Assembly: GCF_016906535.1 (NCBI RefSeq)
Contig: NC_057375.1
Location: 1,178,001-1,242,000, forward strand
Source of the DNA: Rhizoctonia solani
Lineage: Eukaryota > Basidiomycota > Agaricomycetes > Cantharellales > Ceratobasidiaceae
Direction of reading: 5' to 3'
DNA length: 64,000 nucleotides
The position numbers and the translations under genes are program-made. The notes below the pieces were generated by a model, which saw only the letters and a program-made list of their open reading frames with translations, had not been told where the DNA came from and ran no database searches. The first letter of the stretch is position 1. Every line of letters starts with the position of its first letter. This document shows positions 1 through 10,901 of the stretch, piece after piece.

Positions 1-2
1 TT

Positions 3-277
3 GTATCGAATCCGACTTTGCTCATTGCAACGACCACGGCCGTACGCGGAATCGATATACCAACGCTTTCGCACGTTTATATCGTTGGAGGATTGGAATC
101 AGAAGAAATTTATCGTCACGTTGCTGGTCGTGCGGGACGCTTTGGGATGCCAGGAACCGTCATCTCGTTGTAGGCGCTGACGAAGCCGAGAAACTAGTAG
201 GTGGGACGGGAGAGCGTCGGATACGAAAGATATTCGAACGAATTGGCGTTTCAAATGTCCCATTCCCTCACATTTAG
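3..277 (+). CDS. DEAD-box RNA helicase, C-terminal fragment
   Basis: Only the 3' end of the gene is in the window. Frame 3 reads directly into helicase motif V (RGIDIP followed by HVYIVGG) and motif VI (YRHVAGRAGR), which belong to the second RecA-like domain of superfamily 2 DEAD-box helicases; these use ATP to unwind or remodel RNA. The frame hits TAG at 171-173, but the adjacent frame then continues plausibly (ADEAEK, RKIFERIGV, VPFPHI) to a stop at 275-277. A single missing base near 165-170 would join them, so I treat this as one frameshifted gene rather than a short protein. The specific paralogue, for example nuclear or mitochondrial, cannot be assigned from this tail. Confidence 0.75.
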   Translation, partial: IESDFAHCNDHGRTRNRYTNAFARLYRWRIGIRRNLSSRCWSCGTLWDARNRHLVVGADEAEKLVGGTGERRIRKIFERIGVSNVPFPHI

Positions 278-1866
278 ATTGATTACATGTAATTACCGTA
301 TGTAGCAATTATCTATCATGCATTTTGTATTTCACCCCTCATGTCATGTGACTACTCCGGTAATCCCTCGAACTTGTCCGCTTGATAGATGGATCTTGAT
401 CTTAGCGTAGGTATCGGGCCGCACTCTCAACACCTACGCTCGCATTAAATGGTGCTCTTGTTTGGGATATGATTAGTGGCCGATAGCACTATAACGGTGT
501 CTGATCCTCACCACAAGGGTACCCGCAGCCACACATCCAAGGTGGCAATCTCGGCGAACATGATCAATATTGGGAACGTGTACCACCACAGTAGGATGCT
601 CTGACTGAGTCGATTTCGGAATGTCTGTACCGTATATGCGCCAGTTTAACTTGCACCTGGTTTAACCCCAAGTCTCTTTTGATTCCCCCGCTGTCTATTC
701 GTGATAACGCCCTTTGCCTCAGCTTTCGCCTCGTTCCTTGTCTAAAACGCAGCAGCATCATGATTATCCCTCCCTCCCTCCTTGAGCTCTGGGCCTACTT
801 ATTATTTCTTATTTGATCCTGAGTGAGCATTGCATGTGAGTTGTCATTCTTTCGGCACTTTTCAACGTATCACCACGTATCTAAGTACCTGCACCTCTCT
901 CTCCTCTTTCGCCCTCACCCACATGCTCGGAATGAACTATGAACGCTGATTCCACGCTTTCCTCTCAGGTTTCGACTCTGCCCCATCTAGAAGAACCCGG
1001 CTCTCCGACTTGGCGTAGCACTATCCCTGTATCGCAATGTTTGGTGCCTGAAAATACACCACCTCCACTGGACTATACCATATAAAGGCACCAGGGAGAC
1101 AGAGCTGCAAACCAACGCTCTTCATGGCCCAACCCTCAACTTCGAGCACTCATAAGTCGCCCGTCCTTATGGTCATGGCATCCATCGGTGTAACGCTGCT
1201 TTGATAGTTCTGCAATCACCCGAGTGGCTCAAGATGAGTTTCTAGGACGATCCTAGTTCTGTCATCCCGTAAATCACTGTACGTATGGAATTATTCTGCA
1301 TAATGCGAAGGACAGTATCGCCTATCACCCGCGGGACACCATACCCCCAGACCCCTAGAAAACCTTGTTTTATTTCGATTCCTCCCCTCGGCTATTTCTC
1401 TTCTTCCACCTTTTCATATATCTTTGGACTCCAAGCGATGAGAGCCGCAAAGCTCCAACCGAGAAAGTCCAGAATTCAGGATTTCGGCATGAGATATTTG
1501 ATGGATGGACGCTGCGGTAATTTCTGGATGGCCAATGATGGACTCTTCCGGCATCCTATTCACCGTTTTGGTTTGCTTACTACCAAGGAATGGTGGATAG
1601 GGTTCGGACTCCGGCTCCATTGGTGCACCTTAGCTTCTACTTCAGGAAAACTTTACTCAATATCCCTGACATCTGCTCAGCCATTCGTTAAACCGCATGG
1701 TACGAACGCTCGTTCGGCAGGTTTCGTCCGACACCCCGGTTAGCTGGTCCCAAAGTGTAGTGGTACTGGACAGTTCGTGTCCACACGAGACTAAAATCGC
1801 CTCCAGTTTCGTCAATCCGACATCGAACTCCCACATCCACACTCCTACTGAATACTCATATCCACA
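278..1866. other. Intergenic stretch, no supported gene
   Basis: Between the helicase end and the metallothionein start I find no conserved domain. An open frame at 1285-1743 on the plus strand (152 codons) has no recognisable motif and is probably chance. The roughly 100 bp before 1867 are pyrimidine-rich, which fits a fungal promoter or 5' UTR. Confidence 0.4.
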
Positions 1867-2135
1867 ATGCAGACTGTAAGTCAACGTGCATCGTCTATAT
1901 GTTATACTATAATTAACGATCCTGTTTAGACCTTTGAGATTGTCAACTACTGTGGTGTATGTAACCGTAGCTCCAAGAGTCTTACCCATTGATTTTTGCT
2001 AACTCTGTCCCCTTCGACCCAATAGGAAACCTGTGCCTGGTAAGTGCTTTGCCGCTTGACACTGTTCACTAATTCACCTTTCAATCTATCAGCACCGACT
2101 GCAAGTGCGATGGCTGCCCCAAGCACAAGAAGTAA
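1867..2135 (+). CDS. Small copper/zinc metallothionein-like protein (30 aa, four exons)
   Basis: Four short exons join cleanly: 1867-1875, 1930-1956, 2026-2039 and 2093-2135. Introns are GTAAGT..TAG, GTATGT..TAG and GTAAGT..CAG, of 54, 69 and 53 bp. The 30-residue product has six cysteines (positions 11, 15, 17, 20, 22, 25) arranged as C-x3-CxC-x2-CxC-x2-C, and ends in a Lys/His-rich tail. Fungal metallothioneins of this size, such as the Neurospora copper metallothionein, bind Cu(I) or Zn/Cd through CxC thiolate clusters in the cytosol; the same role is inferred here. The exon phases and the Cys array support each other. The first two exons are the less certain part, because they hold only one cysteine. 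No metal-response element could be recognised upstream. An alternative is a short Cys-rich peptide of other function. Confidence 0.65.
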
Positions 2136-3265
2136 AAGTTTCGTGTGTTTTCGCGATGAAGCTTCGCCTGTAATAATTGCCTTGTATCGTAATCTTTTGC
2201 GATGTTGTTGAAACGACTGTTAACTGGACCTCCTCTACGTATACCGAGCTGTGAGTAAGCCTGTCAATCCGGAGTTGAGGGGCGTGGTGAAATTATTTTA
2301 ATATTGCCCGATCGTTCTTTCCCCTACAAGCCGGACTCCTTGTGGCTCCCAATTCCCTGGGAGCGCGTCACGATGGTTCCAGGCGCGAAGCTCATGAGCC
2401 GCGAGCATCAACTCGACCCCTTATGTGTACTGCTCATTGATCGACGGTGAATACTCCGTGGGCTTTGATGGATCTATACTTCACAATTAGTAGCGACTAT
2501 CATACGCCCTTGTATGGATAGCAGGCAACTAATTATAATTTGAATGCATAGAATAAAATTTACTACTTGTAACCAACCAACGCAAAATAGCCTCATCGTC
2601 CCAAGGACTTGCGAAAAGTGATGTGGCTGTCCTATTAGTTAAAGGATGCTAAGATCAAAGATAGCTACCAAAACCCCCGAGCAGATGCCATAGTGATGCT
2701 TACCTGTATTAAATGAGTCAGAGTTACCGTGTATCGCCCAATCTAAGCTTTGTGTGGAACCCTAAAACCGATACCTATGTCCTTAGCTGTTAGTCCTACG
2801 AAGTTTAAGGATTACTTTTTGGTAGCTACTGAGGATAGGAAATAACTTCCGAGTTACTACCAGGATATACGCTGCACGTTTGGTCAGCATTGAATGTCCG
2901 CCTCCTCGCCCCATAGCAACAACGGTTTGCGCCCACAGCTGACATGACGTGTAGCTTCAAATAGTACAAGTACCCAAGAATATTATAGGCTACAGCGCCA
3001 AGTCCCCGGTAGACGATGTACATGTAAGTTTCTTGCCCTTTCCAAGGGATTTTTAGGCTTAGGTTTCACTCTTGGCAGTCCATCTTATCTTGTACGCAAG
3101 GCTTTGGGTAGCACTGCGTCTGATGATGACGTTGTGTGGACCGTTTTTCGCTTGAATCCTGACCAAAACATGGCTAGCGTTATTTGCCAGTGGTTTTTGC
3201 AAGGTTTGCTGAGGGCGGTAAAGACGTCTTCTATGACTGATGCTTAGCTATTTCAGCGGTCCTCT

Positions 3266-4649
3266 TGTCAACCCAAAGGTTGCTGTACGGCAACTTGAAA
3301 GACGAGAGAAGGCTCAAGGCTTACGTTCTTGGAGTCAATGTGATGTGTATGATGCACACATTGTTGCGAACTATCCTCGCTTTCGATTACATCCACGGTG
3401 CTCTGGGACAACATATTGCAGCGGTGAGTTAATTATAGAAGTTCGTCCAGAGTCACTATCGGAGTCAATGTCTCTGCTCGTTGACAACAGCAACTACTCT
3501 GAGAGAATCTCATCAGTCGTTATGTGCCAGAATAACTGCTAAATTTTGTTCGCAGCCCGGATTTACCCTCCCGGTGATGATCACCATTGAAACTATGGTC
3601 ATTCAGATATACTTCCTGTTCCGATGTTGGAGTATCATGTCCAAGCGTAAATGGGCTTTTGCGCCTTTGGTAATGATATGGATCTTATCAGGTGTTGCTG
3701 GAGTATTTTTTGTGAGCTCCTTTTGTATCTTGCTCCAGGATGAGACGAACTAAATTAAGTAGGCAGTGGCTACGGATTACAGGCCTGATTTGGTAAGTTA
3801 TAAAGCTATACACTTAATTAATTTAATTAATTCACGTGGAACCAGGTAATGATAACTTGTAAGTTTTTTTTCGAAACCCAATTCGTGTGTGCTAAGAGCG
3901 CTCGACCAGTGGCGAGTTGGGTAGGATTATCATTCTCCCTGGACCTTATCATGACTACAATAAGTAAACATCCCCCTTTTCTTCGTCTGCTATCCACCAA
4001 TACGTTTCACAGCAATGGGCTACCTGATTCAACGACAACGAGGTGGGTTACTGCCCACTAACTATACCATATGCGTGTCTATAACCAGAATTTTCGATAA
4101 AACAGAATATAAGGCATATTCTCGAGTGCTCATGAGCATTTGGAATATGCTTTGGGTGAGTTTCGGATCGAGACTTTGAAACCCTTTGGCTCATTGAGCG
4201 TGTATAGTTGGCCGCTATACCCCCAATGTTGGCTATGATGGGGTTGATAGTCACTATGTATGTCGTAAGTCATTTCACCTCAGTTGATCTGATACCCGTA
4301 TTAAAAGCTACCATAGGTTGATTCTAAAAGTTGGGCAATGTTCATCTACGATATTCTCAGTACGCTCTTTCAAAGTACGCTCCAAGAGAAGAATCTGACC
4401 GCAATGTAGGCAAACTGTTCATTCTATCCCTCTTGATTGCACTTACTGGGTGAGTTCTTTTCGTGAATCGAAATAAAATGCTCCTTGTGACCTTGTTTTC
4501 TTCTTTTGCGTTCACATGGCAATCGGAAATTCTGGACGATGAATTCTAGACGGGAACGTGCTGCAAACAAGTTGAAGGAAACGACCCAAATGGAGCTTGG
4601 TCTGGCCGCTGCTAGTTCGGGCTCGAGCCTCGGTCGATCGTCGGGTTGA
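3266..4649 (+). CDS. Multi-pass membrane protein of the DUF6534-like basidiomycete family (5' end unresolved)
   Basis: Several exons encode hydrophobic segments in the order typical of this large, uncharacterised agaricomycete family of about seven membrane spans. One exon at about 3266-3423 reads VLLSTQRLLYG, then MMHTLLRTILAFDYIHG. The next, about 3556-3710, reads ETMVIQIYFLFRCW and APLVMIWILSGVAGVFF. A third near 3900-3960 carries VASWVGLSFSLDLIMTT. The C-terminal tail after about 4530 (NSRRERAANK, then a Ser-rich end, TGA at 4647-4649) resembles the LNxR-type tail of these proteins. Introns are short with GT-AG ends, but several junctions between 3720 and 4520 could not be phased uniquely, and I could not find the first exon with confidence. 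The function of the family is unknown; a plasma-membrane or endomembrane location is inferred. Confidence 0.6.
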
Positions 4650-5569
4650 TGTGGGGTTTACGGGGTTCTGGTGAATGCAAAAGATGGAAAGGAAGGATAC
4701 AAGCTTGAACATAACTTCGATTAAGACAGAATTATAATTCACTTGGAAACGTGGGACCCAGGCTCGGCAGAGTAACTTACGTATTTACATATTTATTTTA
4801 TTTATTTATTTTATTTACGCTTATACAAATTGAAAGTTCTCACGGCTGAATGGGTATCCACGGGCGTGTACCCACGCCCATAAGTGTATGTATAGACATT
4901 CAAACGTCAAACTTTATAGATTCAAGTGACGCGAGGGAGAGTGCTCGGACCTATCCCAATACCATTCAATACTTGTAGCCGTCATAATGAAATCAACCTC
5001 ATTTCTGATTGCGCCCAGTGGTAATCAGCGATCAACCACATGTCGAACTTGAAAATCTAAAAAGAAATCACTCTAGTTGAGTGAGAATCAACGAAAATTC
5101 ACCAGCTACGACGGTTTTCTACGAGCAGGCATAGCTCAGGAACAGACGTGGTACCTGGAGTTTTAAGCTTCCTGTGACGTACGTTACATGGTCATTTATC
5201 TCAGAGATTCCAAATTTGGCCAGCCACGTCAAGGAAACAGGGACCAGTCGGTAAGCGCCGATACGGTGAAATAACTACAAGTGTGGCACATGGTCTTTCC
5301 CATCGTAGTGTTTGACGTCTCCCCCGCACACGCACCCGGTCGAACAAGGTAGGAGTAGCAAACACCAGTGCCACGTAACAAACGACCAAGCGAGAATAAG
5401 GAGGAACGTCGCATGTGTATCGGACTGTAACAGAACTTCTCGTGGGGTTGAAATAGCTCATTTGGGATAAATATGTAAGTTGATGTGCCAGCGCAAAGTT
5501 GGCAACGGAGCTTCCTGTTACTAAACTTATTCGCAAAGATACTCTCAGGATAAATAGCCTCAGCCCACC
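4650..5569. other. Intergenic, AT-rich microsatellite
   Basis: Contains an ATTT/ATTTATTT-type simple repeat at about 4790-4815. Minus-strand open frames at 5201-5786 overlap the start of the next gene and look like chance complements. Nothing else is supported. Confidence 0.35.
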
Positions 5570-7743
5570 ATGGAATCGAGCTCCTCTCGCGCTGACATTG
5601 ATCAGCCCCCACCTCGCTCTGCTGCGGAGATGAAACCAAGGCAACTACAGGATGTTTTATTGTACTTTTGGCGGCTGTCTTGTCTGTCGTGTGGCACCGG
5701 AGACAGCGCTGGCGGCGGGCTCGTCCATGGCTCACAAAACTCCGAGCTGAAGCTGCGAATAAGATCGAAAAGGAGCGATCCGACATTCACAAAGAAACTA
5801 CACGGTCTAATGACATCAAGGAGGCGCCCAAAGATGTGCCCAAGGACAAGGCCAGCGAGAAGGAAAGAAAGGGAAAGGAACGTAACATTCCGGCTGAAAC
5901 CAAGAGCGACGGGAGTTCTGTAGGGAAACGCGCCAAGGAACGGCGACGGCGTGGAAGGGAGTCAAAGCCTACTCGTACGGCGTCTGCAGCCCTCATTAGC
6001 AACTCTCAAACCCGACCGCCTGCTAATCAACTTAATGAAACTCACGCCCAACCCTCGCATAACTCCCCTTCGTCGCCGTTCCTTGTCCCATTGCCCCCTT
6101 CTCCTGTACTGCCCCAGCGGATTCATCCATGCCTCCTACTCTTTTGCTATCTCCAACCTCCCCTATTTCGACTTCGTTTAGTACACTCACTGAAATTACA
6201 GTAACCACACCTACGACATCAACTTCCACTTCTCCAGCACCAACTCCTCCTGCGTTTCTGACCAATTCAAACGCAAACGCAAAGGTGCCCAGTTCCAAAT
6301 TACCTGCTTTTCCGCCTGCATCGCCTCTTCCGCCCAATCTGGCGCGCAAACCACCACCGCTAGTTCGCAAATCAACCCCTTCGCTGACGTCAATCAACAC
6401 TGGCTGGTTGAATCGAAAGCCGTCGTTTAATGCCGAACGAAGAGGTAGCAAAGAAAGCGAAGAGGTTGAGTTTCCCACTCTCAATCACTGGACCACGGCG
6501 GGAAAGGACGAGTCCTCGGGAAGGCCAAAGGCTGGCAGAAAACCCAGTGATGCCGCGCGTAAAGATCAACCTGGACGGGGCCGAAAACCGAGCGACTCCA
6601 AAAAGGCCGGTAATTTGTCGACCCCAGAGTCAACCCAGATCGCCTCGCTCAAAGGAGCCTTGGAAGCTGCCCGATTGAGAGAAGAAGAAGTTGCCGAAGA
6701 AAGACGGACGTGGCAAAAAAAGGAACGAGAGGTACATATATTCCGTTCATTTAAAGACTGCATATTGAGACCGTATTAGTTGCAAACCCAAGTAAACCAA
6801 CTTTCTCACCAATTGCACGCGCTCACTGTTGCTTTCGCGACTGGCGGAGGACAAGGGTACCCACCGTATGGTTACGGGTACGGAACAGCATATGACCCAT
6901 CTCAGCCAACGACACCGATCAGTAAACCCGAACTTCCGTCATCTGAACAGGCACCCACGGTCGATCAATCTCACACGCCTAAGGATCCGCTGGGTTCTGT
7001 CGTTCCGCCTTCTCCGGCCGGTACCACTCGGACGCCTGGGCCTGCATATCCGACGCCCTACCCGTATCATCCCTATGCCCAATACCCACTGTTCGTGCCT
7101 CCTCAGCCGCATCCTCAATCCCAAATGATAATGGCTTCAACGCCCATGATGTCGCCCCCAGCCCAACACGGAAATATGTCCCCGCCTCAAGCATCGCCAT
7201 ACCTCTTTTCTGCACACCCATGGAATGCGATACACCGAGGGGAAGCCCCATGCGTTCGCCGGTTCATTCGATACCAGGGATGATGCATCCTATTCCGGGC
7301 CGCCACCCATACTCTGGGTTCTATACAGGATCCCCAAGACGTGGCGGTTCAAGGCCGCGACGTCAAGGCACGGGGACGCCGAGCACTCCGAGCGTAGGGA
7401 GCGTTGATGATTCTCTACCTCTCCCTACTCCAGACACTACCCTCCCTGGTGCAAGTGCAGATGCCTGGGTCCCTCCCCGAGAAGATTACGTACCCTCCGA
7501 GAGGATTATGTCCCGATCCCTCCCCCTCCGTCTGGAATCAAGCGTGAACGCGAGCCCGAGACCGATGAAGCGCTCAGTTCGAGCGAAGATGAATCAGACG
7601 AAGATTCAGTCATTTTCGAGGATGGTTCCGTTGGTGATTCGGTTAATCTATCTCTGCATGGGGGAGATGGCCTGAGAGACAAGGGCAAGGACCTGGAGGT
7701 TGCTGCACCAGTGAGGATTCGAGTTGGGGAAGAGATCATGTAA
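5570..7743 (+). CDS. Membrane-anchored coiled-coil protein with Pro/Tyr-rich region (uncharacterised, frameshifted)
   Basis: Not a family I recognise. From ATG 5570 the order is: a polar N terminus (MESSSSRADIDQPPP); a hydrophobic span (IVLLAAVLSVVWHRR) followed by a strongly basic/charged region to about 5990; a Ser/Thr/Pro-rich stretch; a coiled-coil segment (LKGALEAARLREEEVAEERR); a 51-bp intron (about 6730-6779, GTACAT..TAG); a second helix (QTQVNQLSHQLHALT); a Pro/Tyr/Gly-rich region (YPPYGYGYG, YPYHPYAQYP); and an acidic C terminus ending at TAA 7741-7743. Reading it through needs four one-base insertions, near 5653-5659, 6110-6116, 7210-7220 and 7490-7500, mostly beside T or C runs. 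A single-pass anchor with a long cytosolic tail is inferred. A poly-T/CTTTTG tract at about 7850-7880 follows the gene. Confidence 0.6.
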
Positions 7744-9188
7744 CGGAAAGTTGGAAGACCCGGCGCGCAGTCGGATAATCACAGAACGGACTATACACGT
7801 ATGTTTATTCACATGGAAATTTTTGTTATAATATTTTATCGTCGTATGTGCTTTTGCTTTTGCTTTTTTTTTTTTTTGCTTTTGTATCGGACTGGTTTGT
7901 TCGTTTCTGTAGCCGCGTAGATGCAAGTAAATAACACTGAAATCTTAGAGTCGAATAGAGCTTAGGAGGATTGGCGCGAGCAGGTCGAACCCTCTGGATT
8001 CCAACCACAACCACGGCCAGTATTGAGCCCTTTAGAGAAAGCAGAATTCTAGATCCGCCTCCACCCAATATATCAAGTATTTAGGACATGGCCGAGTTAG
8101 AGTTCACAACTCAACCCAATGACCATGATTATGACCCATTGCAGGCGCGCTTAGTGGTGTTAAGTCTGTGTATTACAAAATCCTTGTAGTACTTAATCTG
8201 CGGCCTTCCCGCTACCGTTTCCGTGATGATTTTTGCAAGATGACACCACCAGAGAATTTCTTGAGATATTGCTCCAATAAATAAATAAATGCTTCTGTTA
8301 CAATATCTCACCCCAAGATCTTCAAACCATCTACCCGGTGTTGCCCACATATGCTTAAGGGTAGTATTTTGCTACCCTAATTTCCCCAACGTCGCCAACT
8401 AGCTTTGGATTGGTGGAGAAGTCAACAGGACGTTATATTTGGCTCATTATTGGCCACAAGTAGAAGGAAAGAGAGTGAAAGGCTTGCAACAGGAGCCTGA
8501 GGTTTAGAAAGGGAGAAATAGACACGCCTCTCGTAGGCTGCCATCACTGTTGAATTGAAAATGAGTGTACCTATTTAGAATTAGTGTGCTAGAACAGTCC
8601 ATCTTTTTCTGGATGCGAGAGTGCAGAAATGGCTACCAGGACACCAGGGGTTTAGCATCCGAGTGCTTCAAGTGGCTTAGTCCTGCATAGGAGTTAATAA
8701 TCAATAGTACTCACACAACGGACTGGGGCAGCCGGTAAGTAGCTGATCATTTAGTCTATCAAACTCCCATTATCAAACTCAAGAATTAACTTTGGGGCTT
8801 CGAATACGCGCGATATATGATACTGTTCACAACTCCCACGATATTGGAAATGACTCGAGTGTGGACGGGCCTGTCTTTGACTAAAATCGTTGTAAGTAAG
8901 GGGGACACCATATAGCAAACCGCGCAGAAGGAGCAACCTTCGCGTGGAGCTCTGGCTAGTAAACCAATAAGCCCAGGCAATACGTGAGTCACGCGCTAAG
9001 GCTGATGGAACCATTACAGGATGCCCAATTGGAGGATTGACACATGTTCGCTGACTCTGCATATATCAACTACTACAGTCTCAGTATCAATGGACTATAT
9101 GATCGGTAGGTATATGGAAGTACTAAAGAGAACACGGGACTCGGGAGCACAACACCTCTTTACACAATAAGAGTTCAACAGTTCCTCA
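7744..9188. other. Intergenic, nothing recognised
   Basis: No conserved motif on either strand. It includes a T-rich tract near 7855-7880 that may belong to the 3' flank of the preceding gene. Confidence 0.35.
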
Positions 9189-9668
9189 TGTCCAAAGCTC
9201 TCTTTCCAGTCGACTTCGACCAAGCCCAACGGCTACTAAATAGGACCCATAAATTCTTCAGGTTCATCCCTCGAGAGCTCTATTACTCTGGCGGCCGCTT
9301 CGTTGGCTGGCTACACGTCCAGGCACTTGATTATGCTGTCACAATATCCTAACATCGATGGGCCATCACACAAAGACGTCACTTTTGGTACGGATACATT
9401 AAGGTTATACTATCCTCATTTGCTCACAATACCATAGGTCACTTGTTTGATATTTACTCCCGAGGGAATTCCGTTTCATGATGAGCTTCCAGACAAGTAT
9501 GGCTTGGTGTCCAAATTTAATGGGATGTCGGGGTACGTTTGTGCAACCGAGTCGACTAAAAATCATTACCGACAACTAGATCATTGTTGTACATGCAGAA
9601 AGAAGACATATTCGTATCTGACCCAAGATTTTTGCATGAAGCCTCGTCAAGGGAGTAGATGTAGTTAG
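9189..9668 (+). pseudogene. Truncated cytochrome P450 copy (N-terminal part only)
   Basis: The fragment matches the N-terminal exons of the full P450 at 54.8-57.4 kb. Exon 1 from ATG 9189 has FPVDFDQAQRLLN, then in a shifted frame SSITLAAASLAGY and YPNIDGPSHKD. A GTACGG..TAG intron follows, then LFDIYS, GIPFHDELPDKYG and VSKFNGMSG. A further GTACGT..CAG intron leads to EDIFVSDPRFLHEA. The homologous exons of the other gene show the same order. At least three frameshifts are needed, and the sequence ends just after the expected LVKGVD with no I helix, ExxR or heme-binding loop downstream. Even allowing for base errors, about three quarters of the protein is missing. This is a duplicated and truncated relic, not a working enzyme. 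Confidence 0.75.
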
Positions 9669-9936
9669 ACCAACGAATCAGCGCGAAACCTTCCTACATT
9701 GGTCATGGCTAAACAGGGCTTGGTTAGTCGCGGTCCCCCCTATAGTGTAGACCAGCCAAATTATATTAAGAACTTGAATGTCATGGGGAGCTAAAAAAAA
9801 AATGAGAAATAATTGTAAAAGATTCCTCCAGGATGTGTTCCGGGAGAATTCATCAAACGAACATAATAGGTGATCCCCAAATCCAAAAAGATATCAAAAG
9901 GTACATGGAACCTGAGCACATTAAAAATGCAATTCT

Positions 9937-10901
9937 TCAAGGGTAAACCTGCTTCACGCTGTCTCTCCCCCCGTTGGTTCCGATATTGTAGATATATCCA
10001 GAAACCTTGGCGTTGGGCTTGAGGAGAGGGTGGTGTGTCACGAGAGCAACATCGTCGAGGACAGATTCCGTGTAGTTCTTTATGTGCTAATTGTTAGCTA
10101 ATCGCCAGTTTGGAACTACTGTGGAAGACATACCTTGGTCCGAATAGGAAGGAAACTCATTTGGTTGAGCATGTACGTACGAGTGAGGTCGTCTTTCTTA
10201 TAAAGGGCCCTACGCATGCCTTCTTCCGACTTGTCGGCTTAAACATTGTATGAGACATTACTTCTGCACTCTGCATGAGAAATACGTACCCATTCCGCAA
10301 TCGGTGTGATGTATAACGTATACTTCGCTTGTTCCTAGGAACTCCTGGCTTACCATAACCGATCGAAGAGCTTCCTTACTGGGAAACGATAGATGTATAA
10401 GCTAATGGAAGAATTAACCTCTCATAAACTTACGCCCGACCCCCAGCATTACGAATAATATAAGAAGTAGAACTTGAAAGCTTAAGCTGCTTTAACAGAA
10501 AATCGACGCTGAGGGGGGAGAGAGGTTTAGTGTTTGTTCGGGACGGTATCTATCAATAAACGTACTTGATGCGTGGCTATCGAGTAAAGGAAGTTAGTAT
10601 TGAAGCCTAATTGATATCGATTGGTGAACTTACATCCATACAAGTAACTAATTGACGTTGATGCTTCAGGATCAAACAAGTCACTAAAATAGCGGCCTAA
10701 AATCACTAACCAACTGCAACCTGCAAGGTAGGCGGTCAGCACAACATCATAGGCAACTTGGATATGACGCACCTTTGTACCATCTGCTCTAGTAGCTAAG
10801 GCGACTCTGTCATTGTGTGCGTGATCAATAGTAGCGGGGGACGCGATTACAGATAGAGCAAGGACGAAGAGCGAAGCAACGGCACGAATGTTAAGCAGCA
10901 T
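9937..10901 (-). CDS. Secreted cab-type beta-carbonic anhydrase (206 aa, seven exons, intact)
   Basis: Reversible hydration of CO2 to bicarbonate by a zinc enzyme of the beta class. Exons on the minus strand are 10773-10901, 10634-10696, 10566-10576, 10434-10508, 10290-10378, 10134-10237 and 9937-10086; every junction is GT-AG and all phases agree, giving 621 nt. Residues 1-21 form a signal peptide (MLLNIRAVASLFVLALSVIA). The CxDxR zinc/dyad motif appears as TCMDPR, then YIIRNAGGRA, then HHTDCGM carrying the remaining His and Cys ligands, then VLDDVALVTHHPLL and GYIYNI near the C terminus. Length suits short cab-type enzymes. Secreted cab-type forms are known in fungi (CAS3 of Sordaria macrospora, as I recall). 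One exon is only 11 nt. The link of exon 1 to exon 2 is the least certain junction; the rest is strong. Confidence 0.85.

Noticed and set aside
1285..1743. Plus-strand open frame of 152 codons upstream of the metallothionein
   Set aside because: No domain, no signal peptide, an odd mix of residues, and overlapping frames of similar length on the other strand. Treated as chance.
5201..5786. Minus-strand frames of 147 and 185 codons
   Set aside because: They cover the promoter and start of the 5570 gene, lack motifs, and are complements of its coding sequence in part.
10527..10901. Single 124-codon minus-strand frame containing YLYGC, first read as the zinc motif of the carbonic anhydrase
   Set aside because: It runs through introns. 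The correct frame in exon 2 gives TCMD and joins the 11-nt exon in phase, so only the first 43 codons of this frame are coding.
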